A stretch of 64,000 nucleotides of DNA from Siphonobacter sp. SORGH_AS_0500 (GCF_002838835.1 NZ_NHPP01000017.1:50366-114365), one strand, 5' to 3'; counted from the stretch's first letter, positions 52,136-62,254 are shown. A program made the numbers and translations. The notes: generated by a model from the letters alone, not told the origin.

Positions 52136-54661
52136 ATGGAAGCGAAATTTTCAAACCGCGTGAAAGAAGTCATCTCTTTGAGCCGAGAAGAAGCTCTGCG
52201 ATTAGGGCATGACTACATCGGGACAGAGCATTTGCTTTTGGGTATGATCCGTGAAGGCGAAGGCGTGGCTGTTGCCCTGTTAAAGAAATTAAGTATCAAC
52301 CTCGATGAGTTGCGAATGACGATCGAGCAAGCTACGAAGGGAACAGCAACGCACAGCGTTCGGAACATGGCCAATATTCCTTTGACTCGTCAATCGGAGA
52401 AGGTACTTAAAATGACTCATTTGGAGGCGAAGGTCTTCAAAACCCAGTTGATTGGCACTGAACACGTATTGTTAGCCATCCTTCGGGACGAGGATAACAT
52501 TGCGACTCAGATTCTTCATAAGTTCAATGTGAACTACGAAATCGTTAAGGAAATGCTGGAATATCAATCAAACCCTAACATCAATGCCGGCCCGGATACG
52601 GACGACAACGATGAAGACAGCCGCATGTTTGGTTCCAGCCCTCGTAGTGAATCTGGTAAGCCAGGAGCAGAGAAATCCCGCACGCCGGTGTTGGATAACT
52701 TTGGCCGTGACCTCACCAAGTTAGCTGAACTGAGCAAGTTGGACCCTATTGTGGGCCGTGAGAAAGAAATTGAGCGGGTAGCTCAGATTTTGTCTCGCCG
52801 TAAGAAAAACAACCCTATTCTGATCGGGGAACCTGGCGTTGGTAAAACAGCCATCGCTGAAGGCCTTGCTCTCCGCATTGTTCAGAAGAAAGTAAGCCGC
52901 GTGCTCTTTGGCAAACGCGTCGTTACGCTCGATCTGGCATCGCTGGTAGCCGGTACTAAATACCGGGGTCAGTTTGAAGAGCGGATGAAGGCGGTAATGA
53001 ATGAGTTGGAAAAATCACCCGAAGTGATTCTTTTCATCGACGAAATTCATACCATCGTTGGAGCTGGTGGAGCTTCTGGCTCACTGGATGCCTCTAACAT
53101 GTTCAAGCCTGCTTTAGCTCGTGGAGACATCCAATGCATTGGTGCTACCACACTGGATGAATACCGGCAGTATATTGAGAAAGATGGTGCCTTAGCCCGT
53201 CGTTTCCAAATGGTTATGGTAGATGCTACTAGCATTGAAGAAACCATTGAGATTCTCAATAACATCAAGGATAAATACGAAGAACACCACCACGTTAATT
53301 ATACACCCGAAGCTCTGGAAGCAGCGGTGAAATTGTCAGAACGTTACATTTCTGATCGCTTCCTGCCCGACAAAGCTATCGATGTGCTGGATGAAGTAGG
53401 TGCTCGTGTACACATCAATAATATTTCAGTTCCCGAAGACATTATTCAACTGGAAGAAGCAGTTGAAGAAGTGAAAAAGCAGAAAAATCAGGTCGTTAAA
53501 TCGCAGAAATACGAAGAAGCGGCACAACTGCGGGATCGGGAAAAGAAATTACTTGAACAGCTTGACAAAGCGAAACAACGCTGGGAAGAGGATACGAAAA
53601 CTCGTCGTTATACCGTAACGGAAGATAACGTTGCAGAGGTTGTAGCGATGATGACGGGTATTCCCGTACGTAGCGTGTCCAGCGATGAAGGCAAGAAGTT
53701 ACTTACGCTTTCAGAAGATCTGAAAGGCAAAGTAATTGGTCAGGAATCTGCCATCGAGAAACTGGCTAAAGCAATCCAGCGGACGCGTGTAGGTCTGAAA
53801 GATCCGAAAAAACCGATTGGTTCTTTCATCTTCCTGGGCCCTACGGGAGTTGGTAAAACGGAATTAGCCAAAGTGCTGGCCTCTCACTTGTTCGACAAAG
53901 AAGATTCGTTGGTTCGGATCGATATGTCTGAATATATGGAGAAATTCAGCGTAAGCCGTCTCGTGGGGGCTCCTCCAGGATACGTCGGTTACGAAGAAGG
54001 CGGTCAGTTAACGGAAAAAATCCGTCGTAAGCCTTACTCAGTTGTCTTGCTTGACGAGATTGAAAAAGCTCACCCGGATGTATTCAACATTCTGTTACAG
54101 GTGCTGGATGACGGTATCTTGACGGACGGTTTAGGTCGTCGGGTTGATTTCCGAAACACGATCATTATCATGACTTCGAACATCGGAGCTCGTGACCTGA
54201 AAGATTTCGGAACGGGTATTGGTTTCGCTACGAAAACTCGGGTGGATGGTCAGGACGAAGCGGTGAAAAGCACTATTCAGAATGCTTTGCGTAAGGCGTT
54301 CTCACCTGAATTCCTGAACCGTCTGGATGATGTAATCATCTTCAACTCACTCGAACGCGAACACCTGCATCGGATCATTGAGCTGATGCTTGGAAAACTT
54401 TTCGCTCGGATCACTACGCTGGGTTACCGCGTTGAGTTAACCGAAGCCGCAAAAGACTTCCTGGCGAAGAAAGGATACGATCCTCAGTACGGAGCTCGTC
54501 CGCTGAACCGGGCCATCCAGCGTTACCTGGAAGATCCCGTAGCGGAAGAAATCCTTAAAGGAGATCTGGCCGAAGGCGATATTCTGCTAGCCGATCATGA
54601 TGGAACCAGCGAAACGCTGACGATCACGGCTAAAAAACCAGAAACGATTACGGAAGAATAG
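52136..54661 (+). CDS. clpC: ATP-dependent Clp protease ATP-binding subunit ClpC
   Basis: 841 residues, normal for ClpC. Two N-terminal Clp_N repeats (1-145: [36 protein letters not shown]) precede AAA1 with Walker [16 protein letters not shown] and [14 protein letters not shown] middle domain with a UVR motif follows ([20 protein letters not shown]), then AAA2 with [13 protein letters not shown] and a C-terminal D2-small domain with the PDB-like tail ([20 protein letters not shown]). It unfolds proteins for ClpP. No CIRCE or CtsR site is visible in the 92-nt upstream gap. Confidence 0.97.
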   Translation: MEAKFSNRVKEVISLSREEALRLGHDYIGTEHLLLGMIREGEGVAVALLKKLSINLDELRMTIEQATKGTATHSVRNMANIPLTRQSEKVLKMTHLEAKVFKTQLIGTEHVLLAILRDEDNIATQILHKFNVNYEIVKEMLEYQSNPNINAGPDTDDNDEDSRMFGSSPRSESGKPGAEKSRTPVLDNFGRDLTKLAELSKLDPIVGREKEIERVAQILSRRKKNNPILIGEPGVGKTAIAEGLALRIVQKKVSRVLFGKRVVTLDLASLVAGTKYRGQFEERMKAVMNELEKSPEVILFIDEIHTIVGAGGASGSLDASNMFKPALARGDIQCIGATTLDEYRQYIEKDGALARRFQMVMVDATSIEETIEILNNIKDKYEEHHHVNYTPEALEAAVKLSERYISDRFLPDKAIDVLDEVGARVHINNISVPEDIIQLEEAVEEVKKQKNQVVKSQKYEEAAQLRDREKKLLEQLDKAKQRWEEDTKTRRYTVTEDNVAEVVAMMTGIPVRSVSSDEGKKLLTLSEDLKGKVIGQESAIEKLAKAIQRTRVGLKDPKKPIGSFIFLGPTGVGKTELAKVLASHLFDKEDSLVRIDMSEYMEKFSVSRLVGAPPGYVGYEEGGQLTEKIRRKPYSVVLLDEIEKAHPDVFNILLQVLDDGILTDGLGRRVDFRNTIIIMTSNIGARDLKDFGTGIGFATKTRVDGQDEAVKSTIQNALRKAFSPEFLNRLDDVIIFNSLEREHLHRIIELMLGKLFARITTLGYRVELTEAAKDFLAKKGYDPQYGARPLNRAIQRYLEDPVAEEILKGDLAEGDILLADHDGTSETLTITAKKPETITEE

Positions 54662-54684
54662 ATTTTCCTGAATAGATAGATAGA

Positions 54685-54714
54685 AAGAGAGTGGTGAAAG
54701 CCACTCTCTTTTTT
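54685..54714. terminator. terminator after clpC
   Basis: AAGAGAGTGG (54685-54694) pairs perfectly with CCACTCTCTT (54701-54710), then T-run. It touches the stop of the convergent pseudouridine synthase gene. Confidence 0.9.
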
Positions 54715-55327
54715 ATTGCCAGTTGGTAATGCGAAGCTTCCTGAAAAACTCATTCTCCTCCATTTCACGAACTTCGCCAGGTTGTAAATCTCCCAAAGTA
54801 ATCTCTTCAATGGATACCCGAATGAGCCGTTGGCAATGGTGATGGATTGCTTTCATCATCTTCCGAATTTGCCGAAATTTTCCTTCCGTTAATGAAATAA
54901 GTAACCAGGTATGGGGACGGTCATCAGGATATTCCCAGCCACTTTGAAAGAGGTTCGCGGGTTTTTCTACGATATCGACCTGGCAGGGGGTGGTTTTGTA
55001 GTATAAATCTCCGGTGAGTGGAATAAGGACGCCCGTTCGTAAAGCTTCTAATGATTCGGGGCTTACTTGTTTATAAACCTGAACCAGATACTTGCGTTCG
55101 TGCGGAATATCGCCCTGAAAAAGAAGTTTAGTAACTTTTTTATTGGTAGTAAGTAATAGCAAACCTTCCGATTTATTATCTAATCGGCCAATGCAGTGCG
55201 TTCCTTCAGGAAAGTTGAAATTCAAGTTTCCTAACATATGCATAGCCTCGGCCCCAGTGAACTGCGATAGCATGTTAAAGGGTTTATTAACCAGAAAATA
55301 CCGATGTGGCAAGGCTTCACTCATCAT
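54713..55327 (-). CDS. rRNA pseudouridine synthase, RsuA/RluE-like
   Basis: 204 residues. Catalytic Asp in HCIGRLDNKSEGLLLLTTNK; start YFLVNKPFNMLSQF and LISLTEGKFRQIRKMM are family marks. The S4 domain found in RsuA and RluB is absent, as in RluE, which makes pseudouridine 2457 in 23S rRNA in E. coli; the exact site here is inference. A second ATG lies one codon later. Convergent with clpC. Confidence 0.9.
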   Translation of the reverse strand: MMSEALPHRYFLVNKPFNMLSQFTGAEAMHMLGNLNFNFPEGTHCIGRLDNKSEGLLLLTTNKKVTKLLFQGDIPHERKYLVQVYKQVSPESLEALRTGVLIPLTGDLYYKTTPCQVDIVEKPANLFQSGWEYPDDRPHTWLLISLTEGKFRQIRKMMKAIHHHCQRLIRVSIEEITLGDLQPGEVREMEENEFFRKLRITNWQ

Positions 55328-55460
55328 AAATAAGTACGGTAAAAAGAGAATAAGGACTTAAAAGTAATAGCTATGACGAGTTAATAGCTCAATATTCTGG
55401 CGAATCAAATCTAAAAAATGATAACCTACTCCTAGTGAATGCTATACATTATTGATTCGT

Positions 55461-55468
55461 TATCTTTG
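55461..55468 (+). promoter_or_regulatory. -7 box (TATCTTTG) 4 nt before the DUF3820 ATG, possible leaderless transcript
   Basis: Exact TAnnTTTG ending at 55468, with the ATG at 55473. Transcription would begin at or next to the start codon. No -33 TTG at the expected distance. Confidence 0.4.
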
Positions 55469-55472
55469 CCAA

Positions 55473-55715
55473 ATGAATTCAGAAGAATCCAGCGGAAATA
55501 CTGCTCTATTACTTGAGTTAACCACTTACAAAATGCCATTTGGGAAGCATAAAGATTCCCTGATTTCAGACTTACCCGTTTCTTACTTAGAATGGTTTGC
55601 CCGGGAAGGTTTTCCGCAGGGCAAGCTGGGTGTGCTGCTCCAAACCATGTACGAGATCAAACTCAACGGATTGGAATACTTACTGGACGGAATTAAGAAA
55701 CAGCAGTTTAGATGA
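55473..55715 (+). CDS. DUF3820 family protein
   Basis: 80 residues. The conserved part is KMPFGKHKDSLISDLPVSYL, then EWFAREGFPQGKLGVLL, the DUF3820 pattern. These small cytosolic proteins have an unknown, possibly nucleic-acid-related role (fused to exonucleases in some phages). The open frame begins at 55452 with a TTG, but the ATG at 55473 is preferred. The stop overlaps the next start (ATGA). Confidence 0.85.
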   Translation: MNSEESSGNTALLLELTTYKMPFGKHKDSLISDLPVSYLEWFAREGFPQGKLGVLLQTMYEIKLNGLEYLLDGIKKQQFR

Positions 55716-56089
55716 TTTCCAAAGCCAGACTTCGCTACGGCTTCCTTATTCTTGTTACCATTGTTATAGGCCTCATTTCCAGAAAACTATCTTTTATACC
55801 TTTGGGGGTAGGTGATGCTTTATGGGCATTAATGATTTTCTGGATGATGATCTTCTGTTTCCCTACTGCAAAACTTGTTCGACTCATGTTAGTTAGTCTA
55901 CTGATTTGTTTCGCCGTCGAAGCGAGTCAACTGTATCAGGCCGAGTGGATAAATGCTATCAGAAGAACGTTACCGGGCCGACTAATTCTGGGTCAGGGTT
56001 TCTTATGGTCAGACTTGTGGGCCTATGCAATAGGAGTATCGGCGGGAGGATTTGTTCAGGGAAAAGTAATAAACAAAACAGCGGAATAA
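55712..56089 (+). CDS. DUF2809 family membrane protein
   Basis: 125 residues with four membrane helices and the DUF2809 pattern: FLILVTIVIGLISRKL, GVGDALWALMIFWMMIFCFP, AVEASQLYQAEWINAIRRT, LILGQGFLWSDLWAYAIGV. Function unknown. It is translationally coupled to DUF3820 by an ATGA overlap. A weak later part may include further leader sequence before the esterase gene. Confidence 0.88.
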   Translation: MISKARLRYGFLILVTIVIGLISRKLSFIPLGVGDALWALMIFWMMIFCFPTAKLVRLMLVSLLICFAVEASQLYQAEWINAIRRTLPGRLILGQGFLWSDLWAYAIGVSAGGFVQGKVINKTAE

Positions 56090-56235
56090 AGGGCTGTTTT
56101 ATTGTGGTGCAAGAATGTAGTAACGAAAATGGGTGAGGTTCATCATCCGGTTTCAGGGCACTAAATGAAAACGTAAGTCAAACGTAAAAAATGTTAATAT
56201 TCTATTTGACAATACGTTATCAGAATTTTTGCCTT

Positions 56236-56243
56236 TAGTTTTG
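56236..56243 (+). promoter_or_regulatory. -7 box (TAGTTTTG) upstream of the large secreted esterase
   Basis: Exact TAnnTTTG about 50 nt before the ATG at 56293. A TTGACA lies 27 nt upstream, rather far, so only the -7 box is convincing. Confidence 0.45.
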
Positions 56244-56292
56244 TAGGGTTTTTCTTCCAATTCACCATCAGAATTTATTAAAAATTGAGTAT

Positions 56293-59200
56293 ATGAAATT
56301 AAACTATACCTTCTTCATTGGTTGTCTGTACTTATTATTTTCTTCTTCTGCATTTGCTCAGGTAAACATTACCTTTCCAGTAAAACGGATCGTTTTTCAG
56401 CGAAATGCGAGCAACAATGCCAGCGTAACCGTCTCGGGTAACTATGCGAATAATGCAGATAAAATTGAAGCTCGCTTCGTAGCTCGCAATGGTCAGGGAA
56501 CCAGTACTAATTGGACTCCCATAGCAGCGGGCAGTGGGGTTTTTCAGGGAACCGTCCAGGTTTCCGGGGGCTGGTATGACGTGGAAGTTCGCTCTTCGGC
56601 GGGGGGAAATGTATTATCCAGCGGTAAAGTGGAGCGAGTAGGAGTAGGGGAGGTTTTTGTTATCGCCGGGCAGTCTAACGCTCAGGGCCGCAAAGACCAA
56701 ACGGACATTCCTGAACCTCAGGACGACCGGATTAACGTCATTACCAATTTTACAGAAAATGAGAATAGCAGTCAGGAACCCGGAAATTCTTTTCCGGAAT
56801 TCAATAAAATGACGGCTAGTATCAAATACGCTCCTTATGGCTATACAGCCTGGCATTGGGGACATTTAGGCGACCTACTGGCTCAACAATATAACGTGCC
56901 CATTTTGTTTATTAACTCGGCTTTCTCTGCAACGGGAGCTTATAACTGGGAAGAAAGCTCGAAGGGATTGGCTACCAAGAATCCCTTTGCTGATTTTAAC
57001 CTCCCCATGGGAATGCCTTATGCCAATCTAAGGATTTCTTTGCAATATTATGGAAACCTTACCGGGGTTCGGGGGGTATTGTGGCATCAGGGCGAATGGG
57101 ACGGATTAAATAACACCAATCCTGAAACGTATTATAATCAGTTAAAGACGGTCATTGAAAAATCAAGGGCTGATTTTGGTGGGAAAAACCTGTCCTGGAT
57201 GATTGCGAGAGTGTCCTTATATGTAGGAGCAAACAATGCAACATTTACCAGTAGTAATGTGATTCAGGGGCAGAATTTGGTCGCTGAGCGTGTCTCTAAC
57301 TGTTTCAAAGGTCCTGAAACGGATAATATTCAAAATCCCAGGAATCCAGCCGATCCCGCTCACTTTTATGGTTCGGAGTATCATAAAAAGCACGGTCAGG
57401 CCTGGTTTGATGCCATCAACAGTACTAACTTTTTAGGAGCGTCCCAGCCACAAACGGCAGCCAGCATGTTACAAACGGCTTTTGCCTGTGCGGGTTCCAG
57501 TCAGTTTAGCTTAACGCTGCAAAGTGCGACGGGTCAGGGACTTTGGGTAAATGCCAATAACGGTTCTACTCAATCGGGACAAAGTATTACCGGACAAGCA
57601 GGCGTAACCTATTATGCTCGTAGCAAAGATGGAGTAGGTAATTCGTCCTTTGCTCCTCCCTTTACGGTTCCCAGTGGAATCGGTACGCCCAGCATTTCAG
57701 CCACTAGTCTTGCGTTCTGTCCCGGCGGTAGCACCACCCTGACGGCTAACGGAGCTGGTACTAATTTCGTTTGGAGTAATGGACAAACGGGAAAGAGTAT
57801 TACGGTGAAAGAAGCCGGAAGTTACACGGTGAAAATTAAGGATGCGGGTGAATGCGAATCGGGTAACTCTGCTCCGGTAGAAGTGAAATTATCGTCGGCT
57901 CTTGCGGCCCCTGAAATTACGGCTTCTACTAGCGTAGTTTGTGAAGGAAGCTCGGTAGTTTTAAGCGTTCCAGCGAATAGTAGTTATCAATGGAGCACGG
58001 GAGCTACCACCCAAAGCATTACGGTAAGTGCGGCAGGAAGTTATACCGTCAAGGTAAAAGATGCCTTCGGTTGTGAGTCGTCGGTTTCCAAAGAGTACAA
58101 GTTAACCACTTCGCCCTTACCGGCGGCACCAACGCTAACGGCCTCTGGTTCTGTAACCAACCTTTGTCCCGGAACACAGGTAACTCTTAGTTCGTCTGCC
58201 GGGAGTTCTTACAAATGGAGTAATAACTCAACAGCACAAACTCTGGTGGTAACTCAGCCCGGTCGTTATACGGCTCAGGTAACTAATGCGAACGGATGTG
58301 TATCGCCCGTTTCGGCGGCCATTGAGGTTACGTACACCAGTAAGCCAAACACACCCGTTATCACCGCTTCTGGTAAACTGGACATTTGCGAAGGAGAGAC
58401 AATCAAGCTTTCTTCCAGCAAGGCAGATAATTATTTTTGGTCGGATAATAGCAATACGCAGGAACTGACCGTTAGCAAATCCGGCGAGTTCAACGTGTAT
58501 TCGACGAATGCCAACGGATGTAAGTCAGATCTTTCCAACACCATTCGGGTTACGATTCATGCCCTTCCTGCGAAGCCTTCGGTAGTGGCTCAGGGGCCTT
58601 CAACCGTATGTGATGGGGTGGCTGTGAACTTAAATTCTACGGTTCAGGCTGCCACGTATAGCTGGAATACGGGTGAAACTAGTCCCAGCATCAGTACTAC
58701 CAAAGCTGGAGATTATACAGTACTTGTGAAAGACCAGTATGGCTGTACTTCGCCCGTCTCAGATGCGTTGAAAGTTATTGTACGGTCGTTGCCCGCTACG
58801 CCCACCATTGCGGCAAGTGGCCCGGTAACTAACTTCTGTCCTGAAAATCCAGTAACGCTCACTTCTACTTCTTCTCAAAAATACACCTGGAATAATGGCT
58901 CTGCTGATCAGTCCATTAAGGTTAGTCAGGAAGGATCATTTACGGTGAAAGTGACGGATGAGTTCGGGTGTACCTCTCTGCCTTCGGCAGTGGTTCAGGT
59001 AAAACCCTTCCCGAAACCTGCGACTCCAGTAGTAACGGCTTCAAGAAATCCTTCGTTTTGTGAAGGGGAAAGTGTAACGCTTTCGTCCACGCAGGCGGAT
59101 ACTTATAATTGGTCAGGAAATCAAACTACGAAGGATATCGTTGTGAATCAATCTGGCGTGTTTTCGTTGTTTGCCGTGAGTACTAATGGCTGTCGTTCCG

Positions 59201-60408
59201 ACCAGTCAAATACAGTAACCGTAACTGTTCACCCATTACCGGCCAAACCTCAGGTAGTGGCCAGTGGTTCTACGTCCTTATGTACGGGTGGATCGGTTAA
59301 CCTGACGAGCTCTTCTGGATCGGGTTATTCGTATGTGTGGAGTAATGGAGCCAACCAGCAAACCATTAATGTTTCAACGGCTGGGAATTACAAAGTGAAA
59401 GTAATGGATGCGTTCGGTTGCGGTTCGGCTGAATCGGACGCGATAGCGGTAGTGGTGAATCCTCGTCCAGATAAGCCTGTGATTCAGGTGCAGGGTTCCC
59501 CGGTATTCTGTGCGGACAAAAACGTAACGCTTCAGGCGAATTCTGCGGAGACTTCTTTTGTGTGGAGTTCAGGTGAGAAAACCTCTTCCATCGTAGTCAC
59601 CAAAGCAGGTACCTACAGTGTGCAGGCGATGAACATCTATAACTGTCTGTCAGTAGCTTCTGATGCAGTTAACACTACCGTTCGAGCCTTACCTCAGGCT
59701 CCGGTGATTCGGGCGTTAGGTAACCTGGAATTCTGTGAAGGCGGAACGGTTACACTAGCCTCCGACAACTCAGCTCTGAAACATAGCTGGACTAGCAATA
59801 CTGCTACTCAAAATAGTATTGTGGTTTCACAATCGGGTACTTATACGGCTCGGGTAATGGATGAGCTGGGTTGTACTTCAGCCGCGTCTAATGCCATTAC
59901 TGTAAAAGCGGATCCCCTTCCCACGACGCCAACGATTACGCAGGTGGGTACGTATAAATTACAGGCTGGAGGCACAGGAACGGTCTTCAACTGGAAACGC
60001 GATAATCAGGCTTTGGCTACAGAAGAATCAGTAATTAAAGCCTCCGCTTCGGGTACATATACGGTTCAGGCCGCTCTGGTCTACCGATTGGCATCAGGTA
60101 ATAATTTAACCTGTTTCGCCAAAGAAACGGCAAGTTTCCGCTTCGTATTGGACCCCAACAGTCAGGAACTTAGCGTTTACCCCATTCCTGCGGTCAATGG
60201 TCGGGTAACCGTTGAGACGTTAAAAGGCTTGAAAAATGTGACGATCCGCCTTTTCACTATGGCTGGAAAGCAGGTGTATGAACACAAGATGGCTTCACTG
60301 GAGGATACTCAAACGATTCTCGTCAATGAAAATTCAGGTCTATTAATCATGGTAGTAGACGCCGACGGATTCCACGCCAGCAAGCGGATTGTGGTTCATT
60401 CGTATTAA
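56293..60408 (+). CDS. giant secreted SGNH esterase with ten Ig-like repeats and T9SS sorting domain
   Basis: 1371 residues. Signal peptide (ending SSSAFAQ), a beta domain, then a sialate O-acetylesterase-like (SASA) SGNH hydrolase at about 120-385, with VFVIAGQSNAQG (catalytic S128), INSAFSATGAYNWE, LWHQGEWDGL (H265) and DPAHFYGSEYH. From 462 to about 1207 come ten repeats of about 75 residues of the PKD/Ig-like type. Each has a Cys pair, a W(S/N)NG core and GSYTVKVTDAFGC-like end. An eleventh divergent repeat follows. The C-terminal 80 residues (ELSVYPIPAVNGRVTVETLK) form a type A T9SS sorting domain, so the protein is sent to the surface. Natural target is probably an acetylated glycan. 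Confidence 0.92.
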   Translation: MKLNYTFFIGCLYLLFSSSAFAQVNITFPVKRIVFQRNASNNASVTVSGNYANNADKIEARFVARNGQGTSTNWTPIAAGSGVFQGTVQVSGGWYDVEVRSSAGGNVLSSGKVERVGVGEVFVIAGQSNAQGRKDQTDIPEPQDDRINVITNFTENENSSQEPGNSFPEFNKMTASIKYAPYGYTAWHWGHLGDLLAQQYNVPILFINSAFSATGAYNWEESSKGLATKNPFADFNLPMGMPYANLRISLQYYGNLTGVRGVLWHQGEWDGLNNTNPETYYNQLKTVIEKSRADFGGKNLSWMIARVSLYVGANNATFTSSNVIQGQNLVAERVSNCFKGPETDNIQNPRNPADPAHFYGSEYHKKHGQAWFDAINSTNFLGASQPQTAASMLQTAFACAGSSQFSLTLQSATGQGLWVNANNGSTQSGQSITGQAGVTYYARSKDGVGNSSFAPPFTVPSGIGTPSISATSLAFCPGGSTTLTANGAGTNFVWSNGQTGKSITVKEAGSYTVKIKDAGECESGNSAPVEVKLSSALAAPEITASTSVVCEGSSVVLSVPANSSYQWSTGATTQSITVSAAGSYTVKVKDAFGCESSVSKEYKLTTSPLPAAPTLTASGSVTNLCPGTQVTLSSSAGSSYKWSNNSTAQTLVVTQPGRYTAQVTNANGCVSPVSAAIEVTYTSKPNTPVITASGKLDICEGETIKLSSSKADNYFWSDNSNTQELTVSKSGEFNVYSTNANGCKSDLSNTIRVTIHALPAKPSVVAQGPSTVCDGVAVNLNSTVQAATYSWNTGETSPSISTTKAGDYTVLVKDQYGCTSPVSDALKVIVRSLPATPTIAASGPVTNFCPENPVTLTSTSSQKYTWNNGSADQSIKVSQEGSFTVKVTDEFGCTSLPSAVVQVKPFPKPATPVVTASRNPSFCEGESVTLSSTQADTYNWSGNQTTKDIVVNQSGVFSLFAVSTNGCRSDQSNTVTVTVHPLPAKPQVVASGSTSLCTGGSVNLTSSSGSGYSYVWSNGANQQTINVSTAGNYKVKVMDAFGCGSAESDAIAVVVNPRPDKPVIQVQGSPVFCADKNVTLQANSAETSFVWSSGEKTSSIVVTKAGTYSVQAMNIYNCLSVASDAVNTTVRALPQAPVIRALGNLEFCEGGTVTLASDNSALKHSWTSNTATQNSIVVSQSGTYTARVMDELGCTSAASNAITVKADPLPTTPTITQVGTYKLQAGGTGTVFNWKRDNQALATEESVIKASASGTYTVQAALVYRLASGNNLTCFAKETASFRFVLDPNSQELSVYPIPAVNGRVTVETLKGLKNVTIRLFTMAGKQVYEHKMASLEDTQTILVNENSGLLIMVVDADGFHASKRIVVHSY
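57676..59913 (+). repeat. ten tandem Ig-like repeat units (coding)
   Basis: About 224 nt per unit within the esterase gene. Units differ at DNA level, so they are old repeats, but all keep the two cysteines and the W(S/N)NG core. Some alternating units (4 and 7, and 5 and 8) resemble each other more than their neighbours, suggesting block duplication. Confidence 0.75.
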
Positions 60409-60431
60409 TAGATAAGATGAATGAGTAATAG

Positions 60432-60466
60432 AAAATCCCTGGTCAATTCAATGACCAGGGATTTTT
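60432..60466 (+). terminator. terminator after the secreted esterase
   Basis: AAATCCCTGGTCA (60433-60445) pairs with TGACCAGGGATTT (60452-60464), followed by TTTT. Confidence 0.9.
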
Positions 60467-60513
60467 GCTTTTATAGGCATCGGACGTGACTTTATCGCGT
60501 TTGGTTGCCTACT

Positions 60514-60683
60514 CGCAGTCGCTCGGCTCTTACGCCGTGGTTGGTGTCTCACCAGCCATTTGTATGCAAACTGTAGTTGGTGAGACACCAGCCATGGCGG
60601 GAGATCTGATCCAAATGTATTTTAATACCAATCGGCCAGAGGCCTATCAATATTTCGTCACTCGGCAGAGCCGAGCGACTGCG
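60514..60683. repeat. nested inverted-repeat element, relative of 24724-24775
   Basis: Perfect 17-bp outer arms (60514-60530 and 60667-60683; AGAGCCGAGCGACTGCG). Inside, a perfect 13-bp pair TGGTGTCTCACCA / TGGTGAGACACCA (60542-60554 and 60578-60590). The right half (60634-60685) matches 24724-24775. It has the size and build of a miniature inverted-repeat element. Confidence 0.8.
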
Positions 60684-60700
60684 GGGTGACTGCCTAGCAT

Positions 60701-61501
60701 TTATTCAACAGGTAATACCTCCATCTGAACCCTGCTTGCCTTGATTTGATACAAAGGCGTTTCTTCGTGTCGGGGAGCTACCACCAGTTGCGTGTCGTTC
60801 ATGTGCGGGTAGAACAAATCCCAGGCCACTTGCGGATGGTTATTCTCTTTCGATAAGTGAGATAGAATCAAATGGCTCATGAAAGCTGGTCGATAATTTT
60901 GAAAGAGAGACAACGCCTGCTGATTCGATAAGTGCCCTTTACCTCCCCGAATTCGCTCTTTCAGAAAATACGGATAACGGCTTTGCGTCAGCATTACTTC
61001 GTCGTAATTAGCTTCCAGAAAAGCCGCATGACATTGCTGAAAATGAAGAATCAGTTGGTCACAAGGAACGCCGATGTCCGTAAATACACCCACATTAATC
61101 CCCTGATACGAAACCAGAAAACTATGCGGGTCGGCAGCATCGTGGGTTTTGACGAACGACTTCACGCATAACTCACCAATCCAGACGCAGTCATTACTAG
61201 GTAGAATATAAATGGGAAAACCCGTTTGTGGGTACTTACAGTTTAACAGCGTTTTTGCCGTAATGTATACGGGAATCTGGTATTTTGCCGCCAGCATGGG
61301 CACCCCGGTGATGTGATCGGTGTGCTCGTGTGAAATAAAAATGGCCTTTACTTTGGTAATAGACAAGCCCAAACGCCGCATCCGCGATTCGATTTGACGA
61401 CAGGAAATTCCGACATCCACCAGAATTGCCTCTTCTTCATTGCCTACGTAATAGCAATTGCCGTTACTGCCTGAATTGAGTGAAGTAATAAAAAGTGACA
61501 T
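60701..61501 (-). CDS. metallo-beta-lactamase fold hydrolase (YycJ/WalJ-like)
   Basis: 266 residues. Metal-binding motif FISHEHTDHITGVPML, upstream Asp in AILVDVGISCRQIESRM, then THDAADPHSF, VGVFTDIGV, EANYDEVML and the C-terminal SHLSKENN. These match the YycJ/WalJ group, implicated in cell-wall or DNA-related processing of uncertain biochemistry. Cytosolic. Convergent with the esterase. Confidence 0.88.
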   Translation of the reverse strand: MSLFITSLNSGSNGNCYYVGNEEEAILVDVGISCRQIESRMRRLGLSITKVKAIFISHEHTDHITGVPMLAAKYQIPVYITAKTLLNCKYPQTGFPIYILPSNDCVWIGELCVKSFVKTHDAADPHSFLVSYQGINVGVFTDIGVPCDQLILHFQQCHAAFLEANYDEVMLTQSRYPYFLKERIRGGKGHLSNQQALSLFQNYRPAFMSHLILSHLSKENNHPQVAWDLFYPHMNDTQLVVAPRHEETPLYQIKASRVQMEVLPVE

Positions 61502-61598
61502 CCTACAAAGTAACGAATTTCGAAGTATCTCATCACGATTATTAGTTCTCTTTCAATCTTTCAGACCGTCATCTTTGCTCTGGTACCCGTTTTAGGAT

Positions 61599-62237
61599 TT
61601 AATAAGCCCATTTTTGAATGGATTTATTCTCCATCAGCTGAGCTATAAATACATCATGTTTTTCTTTGGAACCCTGTATAATCCACGTGACCGTCAGATG
61701 TTCATGCTCTTTGATCTCGCGAGTAATCTGCCCTTTTAAGCCCGTTTGCTTGAGCAGTTCCTTTATCTCTTCACGAAAATGGCCGGAATAAGTGGTGGTA
61801 AGAATGTAGGTTCTGGACTGATTTCTTTCATCAATGTAATTTTCCAGAGAAGGCAGAGCGGCCAATACCAAAAAAATCACAATGCTTGCCCAGGCGGAAG
61901 CAAAGTAATAGCCAGCTCCAATGCCCATGCCCACGGCAGCTACGGTCCAAATGGTAGCCGCTGTCGTAATGCCTATGACTTTACTATCTCCACGAAAAAT
62001 CACTCCTGCTCCTAAGAAACCAATTCCGGTAACAATACCAGCAGCCAGTCGATCTGGGTTACTCGGAGCACCTAATCGATTGGATATCATCGTAAAGAAA
62101 CAGGCTCCCATCGAAATCATGATCATGGTTCTGAATCCAGCCGACTTGCTACGATACTCCCGTTCTGCTCCTACAATCCCACCCCATAACACAGCCAGAG
62201 CAAACCTTAATAAAATTTCTACGTCAAAAGAATCCAT
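61599..62237 (-). CDS. MgtC/SapB family membrane protein
   Basis: 212 residues from the ATG at 62237 (MDSFDVEILLRFALAVLWGG); the open frame reaches back to 62330, but that part is unrelated. MgtC core is GGIVGAEREYRSKSAGFRTM, then GIGFLGAGVIFRGDSKVIGI with TTAATIW. Four to five membrane segments, then a soluble ACT-like C-terminal domain (ILTTTYSGHFREEIKELLKQ). MgtC proteins adapt cells to low Mg2+ and inhibit ATP synthase in Salmonella; the role here is open. A palindrome lies just upstream. Confidence 0.9.
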   Translation of the reverse strand: MDSFDVEILLRFALAVLWGGIVGAEREYRSKSAGFRTMIMISMGACFFTMISNRLGAPSNPDRLAAGIVTGIGFLGAGVIFRGDSKVIGITTAATIWTVAAVGMGIGAGYYFASAWASIVIFLVLAALPSLENYIDERNQSRTYILTTTYSGHFREEIKELLKQTGLKGQITREIKEHEHLTVTWIIQGSKEKHDVFIAQLMENKSIQKWAY

Positions 62238-62254
62238 TCCTGTACATGAAACGA

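Noticed and set aside
60486..60689. 67-residue open frame downstream of the secreted esterase
   Set aside because: It lies wholly inside the nested inverted-repeat element; composition follows the repeat and there is no ribosome site.
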